Position numbers and translations under genes: made by a program. Positions 44,220-55,026 of a stretch of 64,000 nt of DNA are shown piece after piece; positions within the stretch are counted from its first letter, which is position 1, and each line of letters begins with the position of its first letter. The notes under the pieces are model-generated. The model saw nothing but the letters and a program-made list of their open reading frames with translations, searched no databases and had not been told where the DNA came from. This DNA is from Tahibacter aquaticus (GTDB taxonomy: Bacteria > Pseudomonadota > Gammaproteobacteria > Xanthomonadales > Rhodanobacteraceae), in assembly GCF_004363655.1 (NCBI RefSeq), contig NZ_SNZH01000005.1, forward strand, positions 1 through 64,000, read 5' to 3'.

Positions 44220-46160
44220 TTGAACAAATTCAAATCTACCTGGCTCCGCTTCCGCCCGCTGCTCTGGTTCGCTGGCGTATTCCTCGCGGCAGCGACACTG
44301 ACCCGCCTGGCCTTGCTGATCGCGACCGGACCGGGCATTCCGCTGTCGCCAGGCTATTGGCTGTTTGCCTTCCTGGTCGGGCTGGGCTACGACCTGCTCA
44401 CGTTCGTGTATTTCGCCTGGCCGCTGGTACTGCTGCTGTGGCTGATGCCGCGGCGCTGGCATACGGCACGCCTGGGCCGCACTGCGTTGGCAGCACTGTG
44501 TTTCCTGCTGGTCTTCATCGTGCTGTTTGTCGCCGGCGCGGAGTGGACCTTCTGGGACGAATTCCAGACCCGCTTCAACTTCATCGCGGTGGATTACCTG
44601 ATCTATACCAACGAGGTGATCGGCAATATCCGCGAGTCGTATCCGATCCGCAGCATCCTCGCCGGCATCCTGCTCGCAACCACGGCGATCTTCCTGCTGG
44701 CCCGGCGCTGGCGCCAGCCGGTCGGCGACAGCTCGACCTTCGCGACGCGCAGCCTCGTCGCGCTGGGCTGGCTGGTCGCCACGGCACTGATCACCCTGGG
44801 CGTCGACGGCAACCTGAAGCAGCAGACCGCGAACGAATACGTCAACCAGCTCGCCGGCAACGGCATCTACGAGTTCTTCGCCGCGGTGCGTTCCAGCGAA
44901 CTGTCGTTTCCGCGCTTCTACAAGAACCTGCCCGATGCGCAGGCCTTCGCCAACCTGCGCCGCCTGCTGCAGACACCCGACGCGACCTTCGTCAACGACG
45001 ATCCGTTCGACATCACCCGCGATATCCGTGCCAATCGCGAGCCGCGCAAGCTCAATGTCGTGCTGATCAGCGTCGAGAGCCTGTCAGCGTTCTATTCCGG
45101 CGCCTACGGCGGCAATCCCAGCCTGACGCCGGAACTGGACAAGCTGGCCGGCCAGTCGCTGATGTTCACGCGCCTGTTCGCCTCGGGCACGCGCACCGTG
45201 CGCGGACTGGAAGCACTGGCCCTGTCGATACCGCCGACGCCGGGCGAATCCATCGTCAAGCGGCCGCACAACGAGAATCTCTTCAGCATGGCCACGGTGT
45301 TCAATGCCAACGGCTACGAGTCGCAGTTTCTCTACGGCGGCTATGGCGCCTTCGACAACATGAACTATTTCTTCGGCAACAACGGCTACGAGGTGCGCGA
45401 CCGCGGCTCCATCGCGCCGGAAAAAATCCACCAGGCGAATATCTGGGGCGTGGCCGACGAAGACCTGTACAGCCTGGCGCTGAGCGAATTCGACCGCATC
45501 CATGCCGCCGGCAAACCGTTCTTCGGCCATATCATGACCACGTCCAACCATCGTCCGTATACCTTTCCCGAAGGCCGCATCGATGCGCCCCAGGGCAAGC
45601 GCGAAAGCGCGGTGCGCTATACCGACTGGGCCATCGGCGACCTGCTGCGCCGGGCGCGGGAAAAGCCCTGGTTCGACGATACGGTCTTCGTCATCACCGC
45701 CGACCACTGTGCCTCGTCCGGCGGCATCGCCAGCCTGCCGGTATTCCGCTATCACATTCCGCTGCTCATCTATTCCCCCAGGCACGTGCCGCCGGCGCGC
45801 GAGGAACGCCTGGTCGGCCAGATCGACATCGCGCCTACCGTGATCGGCCTGCTCGGCCTGAACTACCGCAGCCGTTTCTTCGGTGCCGATGTTTTCCGCC
45901 TGGAGCCCGGCCGCGAACGCGCCTTCATCGGCAACTACCAGCGCCTGGGCTATCTGCGCAACGACCAGCTGATCGAACTGGCGCCAGGCAGTCATATCGA
46001 CAGCGTCAGGCCCGACTACGACAAGAACAGCGAGCAGCCCGACATAGCGATCGATCCGGCGCTGGCCGACGAGGCGATCAGCTACTACCAGACCGCGAGC
46101 TATCTGTTCCGCAAGGGCATGCTGTCGGCTCCGAGGACTGAGGTCGCGGCCACGCCGTAG
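44220..46160 (+). CDS. Membrane phosphoglycerol transferase / LTA-synthase-like sulfatase-fold protein
   Basis: 646 residues. Five hydrophobic segments lie in the first 210 residues. A periplasmic alkaline-phosphatase-fold domain follows (about 280-600): NVVLISVESLSAFYSG with the probable metal and nucleophile site, LFASGTRTVRGLE, GHIMTTSNHRPY, and ITADHCASS with the Asp-His metal pair. Proteins of this type (LtaS, OpgB, CgmB) transfer phosphoglycerol from phosphatidylglycerol. The next gene, 361 bases on, makes cyclic beta-1,2-glucan, so decoration of that glucan in the periplasm is the likely role; an LTA polymer is not expected in a Gram-negative. The start is TTG, preceded by AGGA. No ATG of equal quality is seen. 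Confidence 0.87.
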   Translation: MNKFKSTWLRFRPLLWFAGVFLAAATLTRLALLIATGPGIPLSPGYWLFAFLVGLGYDLLTFVYFAWPLVLLLWLMPRRWHTARLGRTALAALCFLLVFIVLFVAGAEWTFWDEFQTRFNFIAVDYLIYTNEVIGNIRESYPIRSILAGILLATTAIFLLARRWRQPVGDSSTFATRSLVALGWLVATALITLGVDGNLKQQTANEYVNQLAGNGIYEFFAAVRSSELSFPRFYKNLPDAQAFANLRRLLQTPDATFVNDDPFDITRDIRANREPRKLNVVLISVESLSAFYSGAYGGNPSLTPELDKLAGQSLMFTRLFASGTRTVRGLEALALSIPPTPGESIVKRPHNENLFSMATVFNANGYESQFLYGGYGAFDNMNYFFGNNGYEVRDRGSIAPEKIHQANIWGVADEDLYSLALSEFDRIHAAGKPFFGHIMTTSNHRPYTFPEGRIDAPQGKRESAVRYTDWAIGDLLRRAREKPWFDDTVFVITADHCASSGGIASLPVFRYHIPLLIYSPRHVPPAREERLVGQIDIAPTVIGLLGLNYRSRFFGADVFRLEPGRERAFIGNYQRLGYLRNDQLIELAPGSHIDSVRPDYDKNSEQPDIAIDPALADEAISYYQTASYLFRKGMLSAPRTEVAATP

Positions 46161-46521
46161 CAGGGTCGGCGACGTTCGCCGGAAGCTGCCGGTATCGTTC
46201 GCCGCCATTCACCGGACAGGCCGCTGTGCGCACTTGCGGCGCTCGGCACGAGACCGCCTATCCATACAGCGCAAACCGCTTTCACCGCGTAGCGACGAAA
46301 AAACAGGCATGATAACCGGCGCCTCCGAGGTTTCCCGCGCCCAGCTCCGCCTGTGTCGCGGGGCGCCACTGCCCTGCCCGCCTTCGCTTTACCGGTTGCC
46401 GGCGCCTGTTGCGCGCGGCACCGCGCTACGACGTTTCCGACGCTGCGGCTTCAGCGCGACGCACGGTTTCGCGGTTCGCCATGTCCGGCTTGCCTGCGCC
46501 GTGGAAAACCCGAGGAAACCG
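46161..46521. other. Intergenic region before the glucan synthase
   Basis: 361 bases. The synthase frame stays open backwards to 46234, but that part lacks family similarity, and the good ribosome site is at 46511-46521. I see no promoter or hairpin worth naming. Confidence 0.4.
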
Positions 46522-49500
46522 GTGAAAGAATCGTTCAAGCACTACCGTGACAAGCTCGTCTCGCTGCTGGCCGGCGCGCGCTACCGCCGCCGCCACAGCG
46601 AAGCCGCCGAATCGCCGCTGCGCGCCGAGCTGTTCAGCGCCGACCAGATGGAAGACCACGGCCGCGCCCTGGCGGCGTTTCATCGCGTACAGCCCGGCCG
46701 CGGCCATAACCACCTGCTCGCGCGGCTGGACGAGAACGAAACGGTGCTGCTGGACACCTGCGCCCTGCTCGCCCGCGCGATCGGCGAAAACCGCCGCGTC
46801 ACGCCAGCCAGCGAATGGCTGCTCGACAACTACTACCTGATCGACGAGCACCTGCGCACGGCAAGGCTGCATTTTCCCAAAGGTTACAGTTCTCAATTGC
46901 CGCGCCTTGCCAACGGCATGTCGGCGGGGCTGCCGCGCATCTACGACATCGCACTGAACGCAATTTCCCATGGCGATGGCCGCTTCGACCAGGACAGCCT
47001 GCATCGCTTCGTCGCCGCCTACCAGGGCATGGCGCCGCTGAGCCTGGGCGAACTCTGGGCGATCCCGATCATGCTGCGTCTGGCCCTGATCGAGAACCTG
47101 CGCCGCGTCGCCACGCGCGTCGCGCTGGACCGCCGCCATCGCGACCTGGCCGCCGACTGGGGCGAGCGCATGGCCGAGATCGTCGCGCACGATCCGAAAA
47201 GCCTGATCCTCGCCGTCGCCGACATGGCCCGCTCCGATCCGCCGGCGAGCAGTTCCTTCGTCGCCGAACTGATGCAGCGCCTGCACAGCCAGAACGCGTC
47301 GCTGGCGCTGCCCGTGTCGTGGCTGGAACAACGCCTGGCCGAGGCCGGCGTGACGATCGAACAGCTGGTGCAATCGGAAAACCAGCAGCAGGCCGCCGAC
47401 CAGATGTCGGTCAGCAACAGCATCGGCAGCCTGCGCCTGCTGCTGTCGACGGACTGGCGCGGCTTCGTCGAGGGGCTTAGCCAGATCGAGGCGGTGCTCG
47501 CCAGCGATCCGGCCGGCGTCTACACGCAGATGAGTTTCAGCACGCGCGACACCTATCGCCACGTGGTCGAACGCGTCGCGCGCAAGGCGGCTCGGCCCGA
47601 AGCCGAAGTAGCTCGGGCGGCCGTTGCCCTGGCGGCCGCGGGCGGCGACGCAGCGGACGCGCGGCAGACCCATGTGGGCTACTACCTGGTCGACGCCGGC
47701 CTGGCGCAACTGGAGCGCGGCTTCGGCCTGCGCCCTACCTTGCAGCGCATTCCGGTGCCTCTCTACCTGGGCGCCATCCTGCTGCTGACGGCGGCGTTTG
47801 CGCTGTTGCCGCTGCTGCTGCCCGGCCTGACCCTGTCGGCGCAATGGACTGCGCTGCTGGCGCTGCCGCTGCTGTTCGCCGCCAGCCAGCTGGCCCTGGT
47901 CGTGGTGAACTGGCTCGCCACCTTCGCCGTCGTGCCGAAGACACTGCCGCGCATGAACTACTCGCGCGGCATTCCCGCCGAAGCGGCCACGCTGGTCGTC
48001 GTGCCTACCCTGCTGGGCAGTACCGCCTCGGCGCAGGAAGAAGTGGACGACCTGGAAATACGCTACCTGGCCAACCGCGTCGATCATCTGCATTTCGCCC
48101 TGCTCAGCGATTTTCCCGACGCCGCCAGCGAACACGAGCCCGGCGACGCCGCCGTACTTGCCACGGCTGTCGCCGGCATCGAACGCCTCAATCGCCTGTA
48201 TGCGGACAGCGGCGGCTCGCGCTTCTTCCTGCTGCACCGGCCGCGCCGCTGGAATGCGGGCGAAGGCGCCTGGATGGGCGAGGAACGCAAGCGCGGCAAG
48301 CTCGGCGATCTGAACGCGCTGCTGCGTGGCGCTGGCGGCGAACGCTTCGCCCAGTTGGTCGGCGACATCGAACTGCTGCGCCAGGTGCGCTACGTGATCA
48401 CGCTGGACGCCGACACAAGGCTGCCGCACGACACCGCGCACAAGCTCATCGCAACCATGCAGCATCCGCTGAATCGCGCACGCTTCGACGCGGAGCGCGG
48501 CCGTGTCGTGTCGGGCTACGGCATTCTGCAGCCGCGCGTCGGCACCACCCTACCGCTGGCCGGCGCGTCCGACTTTGCCCGGCTGTTCGGCGGCGACCCG
48601 GGGCTGGATCCGTATACGCGCGCCGTATCGGACGTCTACCAGGATCTGTTCGGCGAAGGCTCATTCACCGGCAAGGGCATCTACGATGTCGATGCTTTCG
48701 AACACGCCCTGGCCAGGCGCCTGCCCGACAACCGCATCCTGAGCCACGATCTGCTCGAAGGCTGCTATGCTCGTGCCGGCCTGGTCAGCGACATTGCAGT
48801 TTTCGAGAATTTTCCACAAAGCTATCGCTCTGACATCAAGCGGCGGCATCGCTGGATCCGCGGCGACTGGCAGATCGCCCGCTGGCTGCTGCCGCGCGTG
48901 CCGCGCGCCGAGGCCGGCTCCGGCAAGAACCCGCTGACGCCGCTGTCGCGCTGGAAGGTGCTGGACAATCTGCGCCGCAGCCTGGCCACGCCGGCGCAGT
49001 TCGCCCTGTTCGTGCTGGGCTGGCTGGTGCTGCCGGAGGCGGTCAGCTGGACGGTCTTCGTGCTGTTGCTGACCCTGGCGCCGGTGCCAGTGGAAGCGCT
49101 GCTCGGGCTGCTGCGGGCGCCGGCCGACTGGCGCTGGCGCGGACATATCGACGTCGTCGCCCGCGCCACCGGCAAGCGCCTGGGCCAGACCGTATTCGCG
49201 CTGGCGTTCCTGCCGTTCGAAACCCTGGTCACCCTGGACGCGATCCTGCGCACGCTCTGGCGCCTCTACGTGTCGCGGCGCCACCTGCTGGAATGGACGC
49301 CGTCGAGCGTCGTCGAGCACGGCGGCGGCGACGACCTGCCCAGTCTGTTGCGCCGCATGGCGGTTGCGCCGCTGGCGGCGATCGCACTGGCCGCGGCCCT
49401 CCTGCACTGGAATCCCGCCGCGCTCGCCGCGGCCTTGCCGCTGCTGCTGCTCTGGCTGGTCGCGCCACTGCTGGCCTGGCGCGCAAGCCGGCCGCGCCAG

Positions 49501-52500
49501 TCGGCCCAGGCCACGCTGGACCCCGCCTATCAGCCGCTGTTACGCGATGCGGCGCGGCGTACCTGGCATTTCTTCGAGCGCCATGTCGGCGCGGCCGACA
49601 ACTGGCTGCCGCCGGACAACTACCAGCAGCAGCCCGGCGACGTGATCGCCCACCGCACCTCGCCGACCAACATCGGCCTGAGCCTGCTCGCCAGCCTGGC
49701 CGCGCACGACTTCGGCTACCTCACGCTCAACCGGCTGCTGCAACGCACCCGCGCCACCTTCGATAGCATGGACAGGCTGGAACGCTATCGCGGCCACCTG
49801 TTCAACTGGTACGACACCTGCACGCTGGCGCCGCTGCACCCGCGCTACGTTTCCACCGTCGACAGCGGCAACCTGGCCGGACACCTGCTCACCCTGCGCC
49901 AGGGGTTGCTCGGCCTGCGCCGCTACACGCCGCTGCGCGCACGCCTGCTGGACGGGCTGCAGGACACGGCAGGCGTATTGCATGCCCTGTCGCCGCCTGC
50001 GCTGCAGGCGCCGGTGATGCACTTCATCCGCACCGCCGCCGCCGCGCAGCGCGCCCAGCATGCCGGCGAAAGCGACCTGACGGCCGACCTGAACCGTCTG
50101 CTCGCCCTCGCCAACACCCTGCGCGACGACGCGGCCGCCAACGCCGACGCCGAAACGGCCGAGTGGGCCCAGGCACTGCTCGCCCAATGCACCGAAGTCC
50201 TTGAAGAAATCGCGATTTTTTCAGCGCGACCCGGCGCTGTTCTGGCGGACCTGGCCGACGCGGGATCGAGCGCGGCCAGCGCCTGGCTGAAGTCGGCGCA
50301 GGAACTGGCCGAGCGCGCGGGTGCTTTCGCGATACTCGACTACGAGTTTCTGTACGACCGCAAGCGCGACCTGTTCAGCATCGGCTTCAACGTCAACGAC
50401 CATCGCCGCGACTCGGGCTATTACGACCTGCTCGCCTCCGAAGCGCGCCTGGGCGTGTTCGTCGCGGTGGCCCAGGGCATGGTGCCGCAGAAAGCCTGGT
50501 TTTCGCTGGGCCGGCTGCTGACCCACACCGGCGGTGCGCCGGTACTGCTGTCGTGGAGCGGCTCGATGTTCGAGTACCTCATGCCAAACCTGGTCATGCC
50601 GGCCTATCCGCAGTCGCTGCTCGCCCATACCGCCGCGGCCGCGGTGGCGCGCCAGATCGCCTACGGGCGCGAGCGCGGCGTGCCCTGGGGCGTGTCCGAA
50701 TGCGGCTATCACCTGACCGATGCGGCGCAGAACTACCAGTACCGCGCCTTCGGCGTACCCGGCCTGGGCCTGCAGCGCGGGCTGTCGAAGGAACTGGTGA
50801 TCGCGCCTTATGCCAGCGCCCTCGCCTTGCTGGTAGCACCGAATGCGGCGGCGGCGAACCTGCAGCGCCAGGCCGAGCAGAACTGGCTGACACCGTTCGG
50901 CTTCTACGAAGCCATCGACTACAGCACGCCGCGCATACCGCCGGGGCAGCGTTGCGCCGTGGTGCGCTCGTTCATGGCGCATCACCAGGGCATGAGCCTG
51001 CTCGCCTTCGCACATGTATTGCTGGACCGGCCGATGCAGCGCCGCTTCGAGGCCGATGCACAAGTACAGTCTGCGCTTTTGTTGCTGCAGGAGCGCGTAC
51101 CGCGCGCCGCCGGACCGCCGGCCAGCGACCCACAACGCGTCGACGCGCGCAATACCAGCGATCTGCCGGCCGTGCCGCTGCGCGTCTTCAAGCGTCCCGA
51201 CCCGGCCACGCCGGCGCTGCAGCTGCTGTCAAACGGGCGCTACCACGTCATGCTCAGCAGCGCCGGCGGCGGCTACAGCCGCTGGCGCGACATTGCGCTG
51301 ACGCGCTGGCGCGAAGATCCGACGCGCGACGCCTGGGGCAGCTTCTGCTACCTGCGCGACCTGGACAGCGGACGTACCTGGTCGACCGCATTCCAGCCGA
51401 CGCTGCAGCCGGACGAAGATTACGAGACCGTGTTCACCGAAGCGCGCGTGGAATTCCGCCGCCGTCTCGACGGCTGGGAAACGCATACCGAAATCGTCGT
51501 CTCGCCCGAAGACGATATCGAGCTGCGCCGCACCCGCATCACCAACCGCGCGGCAACGGCACGCAGCATCGAGATCACCAGCTACGCCGAAGTGGTGCTG
51601 GCGCCGGCGATCAGCGACAGCCTGCATCCGGCCTTCAGCAAATTGTTCGTGCAGACCGAAATCGTTGCGGCGCGCGATGCGATCCTCTGTTCGCGCCGGC
51701 CGCGCGACGCGCACGACACGACGCCGTGGATGTTCCACCTGCTCGCCGTGCACGATGGCGAAAGCCGCGAGGTAACGTTCGAAACCGATCGCGCGCGCTT
51801 CCTCGGCCGGCGCCGCTCGGCAAGCCATCCGCAGGCCATGGAACGCAACGCCACGCTGTCGGGCACGCAGGGCTCGGTGCTCGACCCGGTCGTCGCGGTG
51901 CGCCACCGCATCGTCGTGCAGCCGGAACAGACCGTACACGTCGACCTGGTCATGGGCGTCGCGCCGAACCGCGAGATCTGCCTGCAACTGGTCGACAAAT
52001 ACCACGACCAGCGCCTGGCCGACCGCGTCATCGACCTGGCCTGGACGCACAGCCAGGTTTCGTTGCGCCAGATCAATATCAGCGAAGTCCAGGCACAGAC
52101 CTATGCGCGCCTGGCCGGGCGCATGCTGTACAGCCATCCGTCGCTGCGCGCCGAGGCGCAACTGGTGCTGCGCAACCGGCGCGGCCAGCCGGGCCTATGG
52201 GCCTACGCCATCTCGGGCGACCTGCCTATCCTGCTGCTGCAGGTCAGCAGCAGCGACGACCTGGGCCTGGCGCGCGATGCGGTGCAGGCGCATGCCTACT
52301 GGCGCATGAAAGGCCTGTCGGCCGACCTGGTGATATGGAATGAAGAACGCGGCGGCTACCGGCAGAACCTGCACGACGCCCTGATGGGCATGATCGCCGC
52401 CAGCGTCGATGCCAACCTGCTGGAGCGGCCAGGCGGCATTTTCGTGCGCGCCGCAGAACAGATTCCGCACGAGGACCGCATGCTGCTGCTGGCGGTGGCG

Positions 52501-55026
52501 CGGATCGTCCTCAACGACAAGAAAGGCAGCCTGGCCGAACACCTGGCGCGGCGCGAACCCGCCGACATCGGCATGCCGCGATTGCTGCCGACAGACAACA
52601 CGCCGCGCACGGCAAAGGAGCTGGCCGCGCCGGTTGTGCGCGCGCCGCTGCGCCTGTTCAACGGCCGCGGCGGATTCTCTGCCGACGGACGCGAATACGT
52701 GATCACGACCGGCCCGGGCGAAGCGACGCCGGTGCCGTGGATCAATGTCATCGCCAATCCCGAGTTCGGCTGCATCGTGTCGGAAAGCGGCGTCGGCTAC
52801 AGCTGGCGCGAGAACGCGCACGAATACCGCCTGACGCCGTGGCAGAACGATCCGGTCGGCGATAGCGCCGGCGAAGCCTTCTACATCCGCGACGAGGAAA
52901 GCGGCCAGTACTGGTCGCCCTCGGCCCTGCCCGCCGCCGGCAGCGAGCCGTATACCACGCGCCACGGCTTCGGCTACAGCGTGTTCGAGCATTGCGAGAA
53001 CGGCATCCACAGCGAGCAGCGCATCTACGTCGCGCCCGATGCCGCGGTGAAATTCATCGTGCTGAAACTGCGCAATGTATCCAACCGGCGCCGCTCCCTG
53101 TCGGCCACCGGCTATGTCGAATGGGTGCTGGGCGACCTGGCCTCCAAGTCGGCCATGCACGTCGTGACCGAACTCGATCCGGGCAGTGGTGCGCTGCTCG
53201 CGCGCAATCCCTTTCATCCGGAATTCGGTGAGTGGGTGTCGTTCTTCGACGTCGACGAGCCGGCCCGCACCCTGAGCGGTGACCGGCTGGAATTCATCGG
53301 CCGCAACGGCAACCTGGCGCGTCCGGCGGCAATGGAACGCACGCGCCTGTCCGGCCGCGTCGGCGCGCTGATGGACCCCTGCGGCGCGATCCAGATTCCA
53401 TTCGAATTGGAGGAAGGGCAGTCGCGCGAAATCATCTTCCGCCTCGGTTCGGCCGCGAGCGCCGACGAGGCCAGTGCGCTGGTGAAGCGCCAGCGCCGGC
53501 CCGGCTCGGCCCGGGCGGCCTGGGATGCGGTGCGCGCGCAATGGAGCGGCCTGCTTGGCACGATAGAACTGGATACGCCGGACGAGGCGCTCAACGCGCT
53601 GGGCAACGGCTGGCTGCTGTACCAGGTGATCGCCTGCCGCCTGTGGGGACGCAGCGGCTACTACCAGTCTGGCGGCGCGTTCGGCTTCCGCGACCAGCTG
53701 CAGGACGCGATGGCCCTGGCCCACGCCGCGCCAGGCCTGCTGCGCGCACAACTGCTGCTTTGTGCACAACGCCAGTTCAAGGAAGGCGACGTACAGCACT
53801 GGTGGCATCCGCCCAGCGGCCGCGGCGTGCGTACGCGCTGCTCGGACGATTACCTGTGGCTGCCGTTCGCCGCCTGCCGCTATGTCACCTGCAGCGGCGA
53901 CAGCGCGGTACTCGACGTAGCCCTGCCGTTTCTCGACGGGCGCGCGCTGGTGCCGGGCGAAGAGTCGTACTACGACCTGCCGCTGCGCTGGGACGAACAT
54001 GTAGCGCTGTACGAGCATTGCGTACGCGCGATCGAGCATGGCCTGCGCCTGGGCGTGCACGGACTGCCATTGATCGGCAGCGGCGACTGGAACGACGGCA
54101 TGAACAACGTCGGCAAGGACGGTCGCGGCGAAAGCGTCTGGCTGGGCTTTTTCCTCTATCGCGTACTGCTGGACTTTGCCCCGCTGGCGCAGGCGCGCGG
54201 CGATGCGCCGTTCGCCGCCCGCTGCGAAAGCGAAGCCGCGAAACTGCGCGCCAACCTGGAGCTGCACGGCTGGGACGGCGACTGGTACCGGCGCGCCTAT
54301 TTCGACGATGGCACGCCGCTGGGCTCCGCCGGCAACGAAGAATGCCGCATCGATGCGATTGCGCAGAGTTGGGCCGTGCTGTCCGGCGCCGCCAGCGACG
54401 AGCGCGCACAGCGCGCGCTGGATGCGCTCAAGTCGCATCTGGTACGGCCGCAGACGCGGCTGATCCAGCTGCTCGATCCGCCGTTCGACAAGGCACCGCT
54501 GGATCCAGGCTATATCCGTGGCTATGTCCCCGGCGTGCGCGAAAACGGCGGCCAGTACACCCATGCGGCGATCTGGTCGGTCATGGCCTTCATCGAAGCG
54601 GGCCGCACGCGCGAGGCCTGGGAACTGTTCGACCTGATCAACCCGCTGCGCCATGCGCTGACGCCGCAGGATGTGGAAACGTACAAAGTCGAGCCTTATG
54701 TCGCCGCGGCCGATGTCTACGCGGTAGACCCGCATGCGGGGCGCGGCGGCTGGACCTGGTATACCGGCTCGGCCGGCTGGATGTACCGCCTGATCGTCGA
54801 ATCGCTGCTCGGCCTGCGCCGGGTCGGCATGCACCTGCATATCGATCCGCGCCTGCCGCCGCACTGGCCGGGCTTCCGCTTCAACTACCGCGTCGGCGCG
54901 ACGGTCTACCGCTGCAGCATCGTGGTCGCCGGCGAAGGCACGGCGATTGCGCTGCCGGCGACGCTGGAACTGGTCGACGACGGCGGCGAGCATTTCCTGG
55001 AGTTCGTCATCGCGCAGGCTCCGTAG
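46522..55026 (+). CDS. ndvB: Cyclic beta-1,2-glucan synthase
   Basis: 2834 residues, the size of Brucella Cgs and rhizobial NdvB. The N-terminal soluble part is followed by membrane segments near 420-480. A GT84 glycosyltransferase domain has TLDADTRLP (about 628) and KRRHRWIRGDWQ. More membrane segments lie at about 830-1000. A glucoamylase-like region has LDYEFLYDRKRDLFSIGFN and SECGYHLTD. Two carbohydrate-binding-like halves follow, then the C-terminal GH94 phosphorylase domain with CSDDYLWLPF and catalytic Asp in GSGDWNDGMN (about 2519). It starts, elongates and cyclises glucan from UDP-glucose and delivers it across the inner membrane. The GTG at 46522 is preferred for GAGGAAACC upstream and a length like the family. 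The stop codon sits inside a repeat unit. Confidence 0.95.
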   Translation: MKESFKHYRDKLVSLLAGARYRRRHSEAAESPLRAELFSADQMEDHGRALAAFHRVQPGRGHNHLLARLDENETVLLDTCALLARAIGENRRVTPASEWLLDNYYLIDEHLRTARLHFPKGYSSQLPRLANGMSAGLPRIYDIALNAISHGDGRFDQDSLHRFVAAYQGMAPLSLGELWAIPIMLRLALIENLRRVATRVALDRRHRDLAADWGERMAEIVAHDPKSLILAVADMARSDPPASSSFVAELMQRLHSQNASLALPVSWLEQRLAEAGVTIEQLVQSENQQQAADQMSVSNSIGSLRLLLSTDWRGFVEGLSQIEAVLASDPAGVYTQMSFSTRDTYRHVVERVARKAARPEAEVARAAVALAAAGGDAADARQTHVGYYLVDAGLAQLERGFGLRPTLQRIPVPLYLGAILLLTAAFALLPLLLPGLTLSAQWTALLALPLLFAASQLALVVVNWLATFAVVPKTLPRMNYSRGIPAEAATLVVVPTLLGSTASAQEEVDDLEIRYLANRVDHLHFALLSDFPDAASEHEPGDAAVLATAVAGIERLNRLYADSGGSRFFLLHRPRRWNAGEGAWMGEERKRGKLGDLNALLRGAGGERFAQLVGDIELLRQVRYVITLDADTRLPHDTAHKLIATMQHPLNRARFDAERGRVVSGYGILQPRVGTTLPLAGASDFARLFGGDPGLDPYTRAVSDVYQDLFGEGSFTGKGIYDVDAFEHALARRLPDNRILSHDLLEGCYARAGLVSDIAVFENFPQSYRSDIKRRHRWIRGDWQIARWLLPRVPRAEAGSGKNPLTPLSRWKVLDNLRRSLATPAQFALFVLGWLVLPEAVSWTVFVLLLTLAPVPVEALLGLLRAPADWRWRGHIDVVARATGKRLGQTVFALAFLPFETLVTLDAILRTLWRLYVSRRHLLEWTPSSVVEHGGGDDLPSLLRRMAVAPLAAIALAAALLHWNPAALAAALPLLLLWLVAPLLAWRASRPRQSAQATLDPAYQPLLRDAARRTWHFFERHVGAADNWLPPDNYQQQPGDVIAHRTSPTNIGLSLLASLAAHDFGYLTLNRLLQRTRATFDSMDRLERYRGHLFNWYDTCTLAPLHPRYVSTVDSGNLAGHLLTLRQGLLGLRRYTPLRARLLDGLQDTAGVLHALSPPALQAPVMHFIRTAAAAQRAQHAGESDLTADLNRLLALANTLRDDAAANADAETAEWAQALLAQCTEVLEEIAIFSARPGAVLADLADAGSSAASAWLKSAQELAERAGAFAILDYEFLYDRKRDLFSIGFNVNDHRRDSGYYDLLASEARLGVFVAVAQGMVPQKAWFSLGRLLTHTGGAPVLLSWSGSMFEYLMPNLVMPAYPQSLLAHTAAAAVARQIAYGRERGVPWGVSECGYHLTDAAQNYQYRAFGVPGLGLQRGLSKELVIAPYASALALLVAPNAAAANLQRQAEQNWLTPFGFYEAIDYSTPRIPPGQRCAVVRSFMAHHQGMSLLAFAHVLLDRPMQRRFEADAQVQSALLLLQERVPRAAGPPASDPQRVDARNTSDLPAVPLRVFKRPDPATPALQLLSNGRYHVMLSSAGGGYSRWRDIALTRWREDPTRDAWGSFCYLRDLDSGRTWSTAFQPTLQPDEDYETVFTEARVEFRRRLDGWETHTEIVVSPEDDIELRRTRITNRAATARSIEITSYAEVVLAPAISDSLHPAFSKLFVQTEIVAARDAILCSRRPRDAHDTTPWMFHLLAVHDGESREVTFETDRARFLGRRRSASHPQAMERNATLSGTQGSVLDPVVAVRHRIVVQPEQTVHVDLVMGVAPNREICLQLVDKYHDQRLADRVIDLAWTHSQVSLRQINISEVQAQTYARLAGRMLYSHPSLRAEAQLVLRNRRGQPGLWAYAISGDLPILLLQVSSSDDLGLARDAVQAHAYWRMKGLSADLVIWNEERGGYRQNLHDALMGMIAASVDANLLERPGGIFVRAAEQIPHEDRMLLLAVARIVLNDKKGSLAEHLARREPADIGMPRLLPTDNTPRTAKELAAPVVRAPLRLFNGRGGFSADGREYVITTGPGEATPVPWINVIANPEFGCIVSESGVGYSWRENAHEYRLTPWQNDPVGDSAGEAFYIRDEESGQYWSPSALPAAGSEPYTTRHGFGYSVFEHCENGIHSEQRIYVAPDAAVKFIVLKLRNVSNRRRSLSATGYVEWVLGDLASKSAMHVVTELDPGSGALLARNPFHPEFGEWVSFFDVDEPARTLSGDRLEFIGRNGNLARPAAMERTRLSGRVGALMDPCGAIQIPFELEEGQSREIIFRLGSAASADEASALVKRQRRPGSARAAWDAVRAQWSGLLGTIELDTPDEALNALGNGWLLYQVIACRLWGRSGYYQSGGAFGFRDQLQDAMALAHAAPGLLRAQLLLCAQRQFKEGDVQHWWHPPSGRGVRTRCSDDYLWLPFAACRYVTCSGDSAVLDVALPFLDGRALVPGEESYYDLPLRWDEHVALYEHCVRAIEHGLRLGVHGLPLIGSGDWNDGMNNVGKDGRGESVWLGFFLYRVLLDFAPLAQARGDAPFAARCESEAAKLRANLELHGWDGDWYRRAYFDDGTPLGSAGNEECRIDAIAQSWAVLSGAASDERAQRALDALKSHLVRPQTRLIQLLDPPFDKAPLDPGYIRGYVPGVRENGGQYTHAAIWSVMAFIEAGRTREAWELFDLINPLRHALTPQDVETYKVEPYVAAADVYAVDPHAGRGGWTWYTGSAGWMYRLIVESLLGLRRVGMHLHIDPRLPPHWPGFRFNYRVGATVYRCSIVVAGEGTAIALPATLELVDDGGEHFLEFVIAQAP

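Noticed and set aside
44220-46160. Lipoteichoic acid synthase
   Set aside because: The fold is right, but the other genes are those of a Gram-negative and the neighbour is a periplasmic glucan synthase, so phosphoglycerol transfer to glucan fits better.
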